Shown piece by piece: positions 63,003 through 64,000 of a stretch of 64,000 bases of DNA; the stretch's first letter is position 1, and the number at the start of each line of letters is the position of its first letter. The notes under the pieces are model-generated. The model searched no databases and had not been told where the DNA came from. It worked only from the letters and a program-made list of their open reading frames with translations. This stretch comes from Strongylocentrotus droebachiensis (taxonomy: Eukaryota; Echinodermata; Echinoidea; Camarodonta; Strongylocentrotidae). The stretch lies in the NCBI GenBank assembly GCA_035222895.1, contig JAVYIG010009908.1:1-64000 (forward strand). Direction: 5' to 3'. The translations under genes and the position numbers were made by a program.

Positions 63003-64000
63003 ATGGCGTTCATTCGATCGCAGGTGTTTTGTGTTTTTGTATCTGTGTCTGTTGTACTTTTCTGTATGGATCTTGCATACAGAGTGGAAGGTGATACATT
63101 ATTAAAATATGCTTACATCGGAGATGATATCACACTAAGCTGCCCTCGACCTGATGGTGTGTATGATAACTACAAGCGGTGGTATCGGAATAGGACATTA
63201 ATTGCCAACCGGAACGGTGTCTTCATCAATGATACTCGTTTTACACAAGGTGTTACCCAATATGATATTCCTGATTCTAACAATATATACATTTCTAACA
63301 TCAGAATGAATGATTCGGCTACCTTCAAATGTTATGGCTTTAATGGTGGACTCTTTCAGACGTATGACTTACGTGTCATTAGATGTTCTGATTGCATTAC
63401 AGCAAACAATTTAGATCCGGATAAAATGAAAGTGATTTGTACTCTGGATAATTATTGGACAAACCAGACACTTGATAAAAATATAATTTTCAACGGAAAC
63501 CGATATCCGACTGTAATTGCAAAAAACACCTTTTCTTTTTCGATTAATGTGACTGCATTAAACAGGCTTCATTCAGAATTCTATCTGCAAATTGAGACCG
63601 AGTCGCGTATCACATGCAGGCTACCAACTCAGCCCACGCCACCCTCCTTTCCTATGACTACCCAACCAACGACTTCTTTGATACAAACAACGCAAATTAG
63701 ACCATCAACATTATCTTATACAGCTTCAAAAAAATTGCCTGTCGGTAAATCTACATTAATTTCTACAACCAAACTTCACACACCAACGAACAAGAATGCC
63801 AACTCCGACAAAAACACGATGGATGGCAATATAACCCTGATTATCATCATTCTTGGTTCTGTTTTCATTCTCATATTGATTGTTATCATTATCGTTCAGC
63901 GGTGTAAGAAAACGAAAGATCGACGAGAAAATAAAGACACTGGCAATGCATCGATTGAAAAGGGTTCAGAGTATACCACTTTAATTAAGGGATTGAAGGA
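63003..64000 (+). CDS. Ig-domain type I membrane protein, gene D, 3' partial
   Basis: ATG at 63,003 and open to the window end (about 332 codons). Signal peptide (FVSVSVVLFCMDLAY), Ig 1 (ITLSCPRP, RWYRNRTL, DSATFKC), CSDC, Ig-like 2 (VICTLDNYW...RITCRL), a long stalk like gene B, TM helix (ILGSVFILILIVIIIV) and start of the tail. About 19 residues covering the first ITIM site are deleted in frame between NASIE and KGSEYTTL. The end of the tail is outside the window. Confidence 0.85.
   Translation, partial: MAFIRSQVFCVFVSVSVVLFCMDLAYRVEGDTLLKYAYIGDDITLSCPRPDGVYDNYKRWYRNRTLIANRNGVFINDTRFTQGVTQYDIPDSNNIYISNIRMNDSATFKCYGFNGGLFQTYDLRVIRCSDCITANNLDPDKMKVICTLDNYWTNQTLDKNIIFNGNRYPTVIAKNTFSFSINVTALNRLHSEFYLQIETESRITCRLPTQPTPPSFPMTTQPTTSLIQTTQIRPSTLSYTASKKLPVGKSTLISTTKLHTPTNKNANSDKNTMDGNITLIIIILGSVFILILIVIIIVQRCKKTKDRRENKDTGNASIEKGSEYTTLIKGLK

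Overview
Eukaryotic, intron-rich, AT-rich genomic DNA full of nested mobile elements. The host genes (an adhesion GPCR built from HYR, EGF, Ig, hormone-receptor and GAIN modules, and a cluster of intronless Ig-domain membrane proteins) suggest an invertebrate deuterostome, most likely an echinoderm. That is an inference from gene and repeat style, not from a database match.

1-28,858 (+): the 3' part of one large adhesion GPCR gene, running in from the left edge. I place 27 exons (4,692 nt, about 1,563 residues to the stop). Order: HYR x3, EGF x10, one Ig, a SEA-like segment, a hormone-receptor motif (HRM), the GAIN domain with an intact HL|T cleavage site, seven transmembrane helices and a short tail. 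HYR, EGF and Ig exons are all phase 1-1; three EGF exons are a recent tandem triplication, one is an 18-nt microexon candidate, and a decayed EGF exon remains in an intron. The introns hold an intact I-type LINE (antisense), a possible larger foldback element around it, a hAT-like element with a perfect 8-bp target duplication, a TA-flanked MITE, a 39-bp minisatellite and long microsatellites.

28,859-34,850: 3' flank of the GPCR, then an intergenic block with a TTAA-flanked element, a G-run-rich hAT-like element and the first copy of a spacer repeated before each Ig gene.

34,854-64,000 (+): tandem cluster of four intronless single-exon genes for type I membrane proteins (signal peptide, V-like Ig domain, second Ig-like domain, Ser/Thr stalk, one transmembrane helix, about 150-residue tail with Tyr motifs resembling ITIMs). 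Genes A and C are complete, gene B is split by a 6.4-kb Gypsy-type LTR retrotransposon with identical LTRs, and gene D runs off the right edge. A and C are nearly identical from mid-ectodomain through the 3' flank but clearly different in the N-terminal Ig half, as expected from gene conversion or recent segmental duplication on top of a diversifying ligand-binding half. Between B and C lie tandem repeats and a nest of long-inverted-repeat foldback elements.

The most interesting system is the Ig receptor cluster: conserved tail and spacer, variable Ig half, gain and loss of tail tyrosine motifs, and ongoing transposon disruption, resembling a young, fast-evolving paired-receptor-like immune family.
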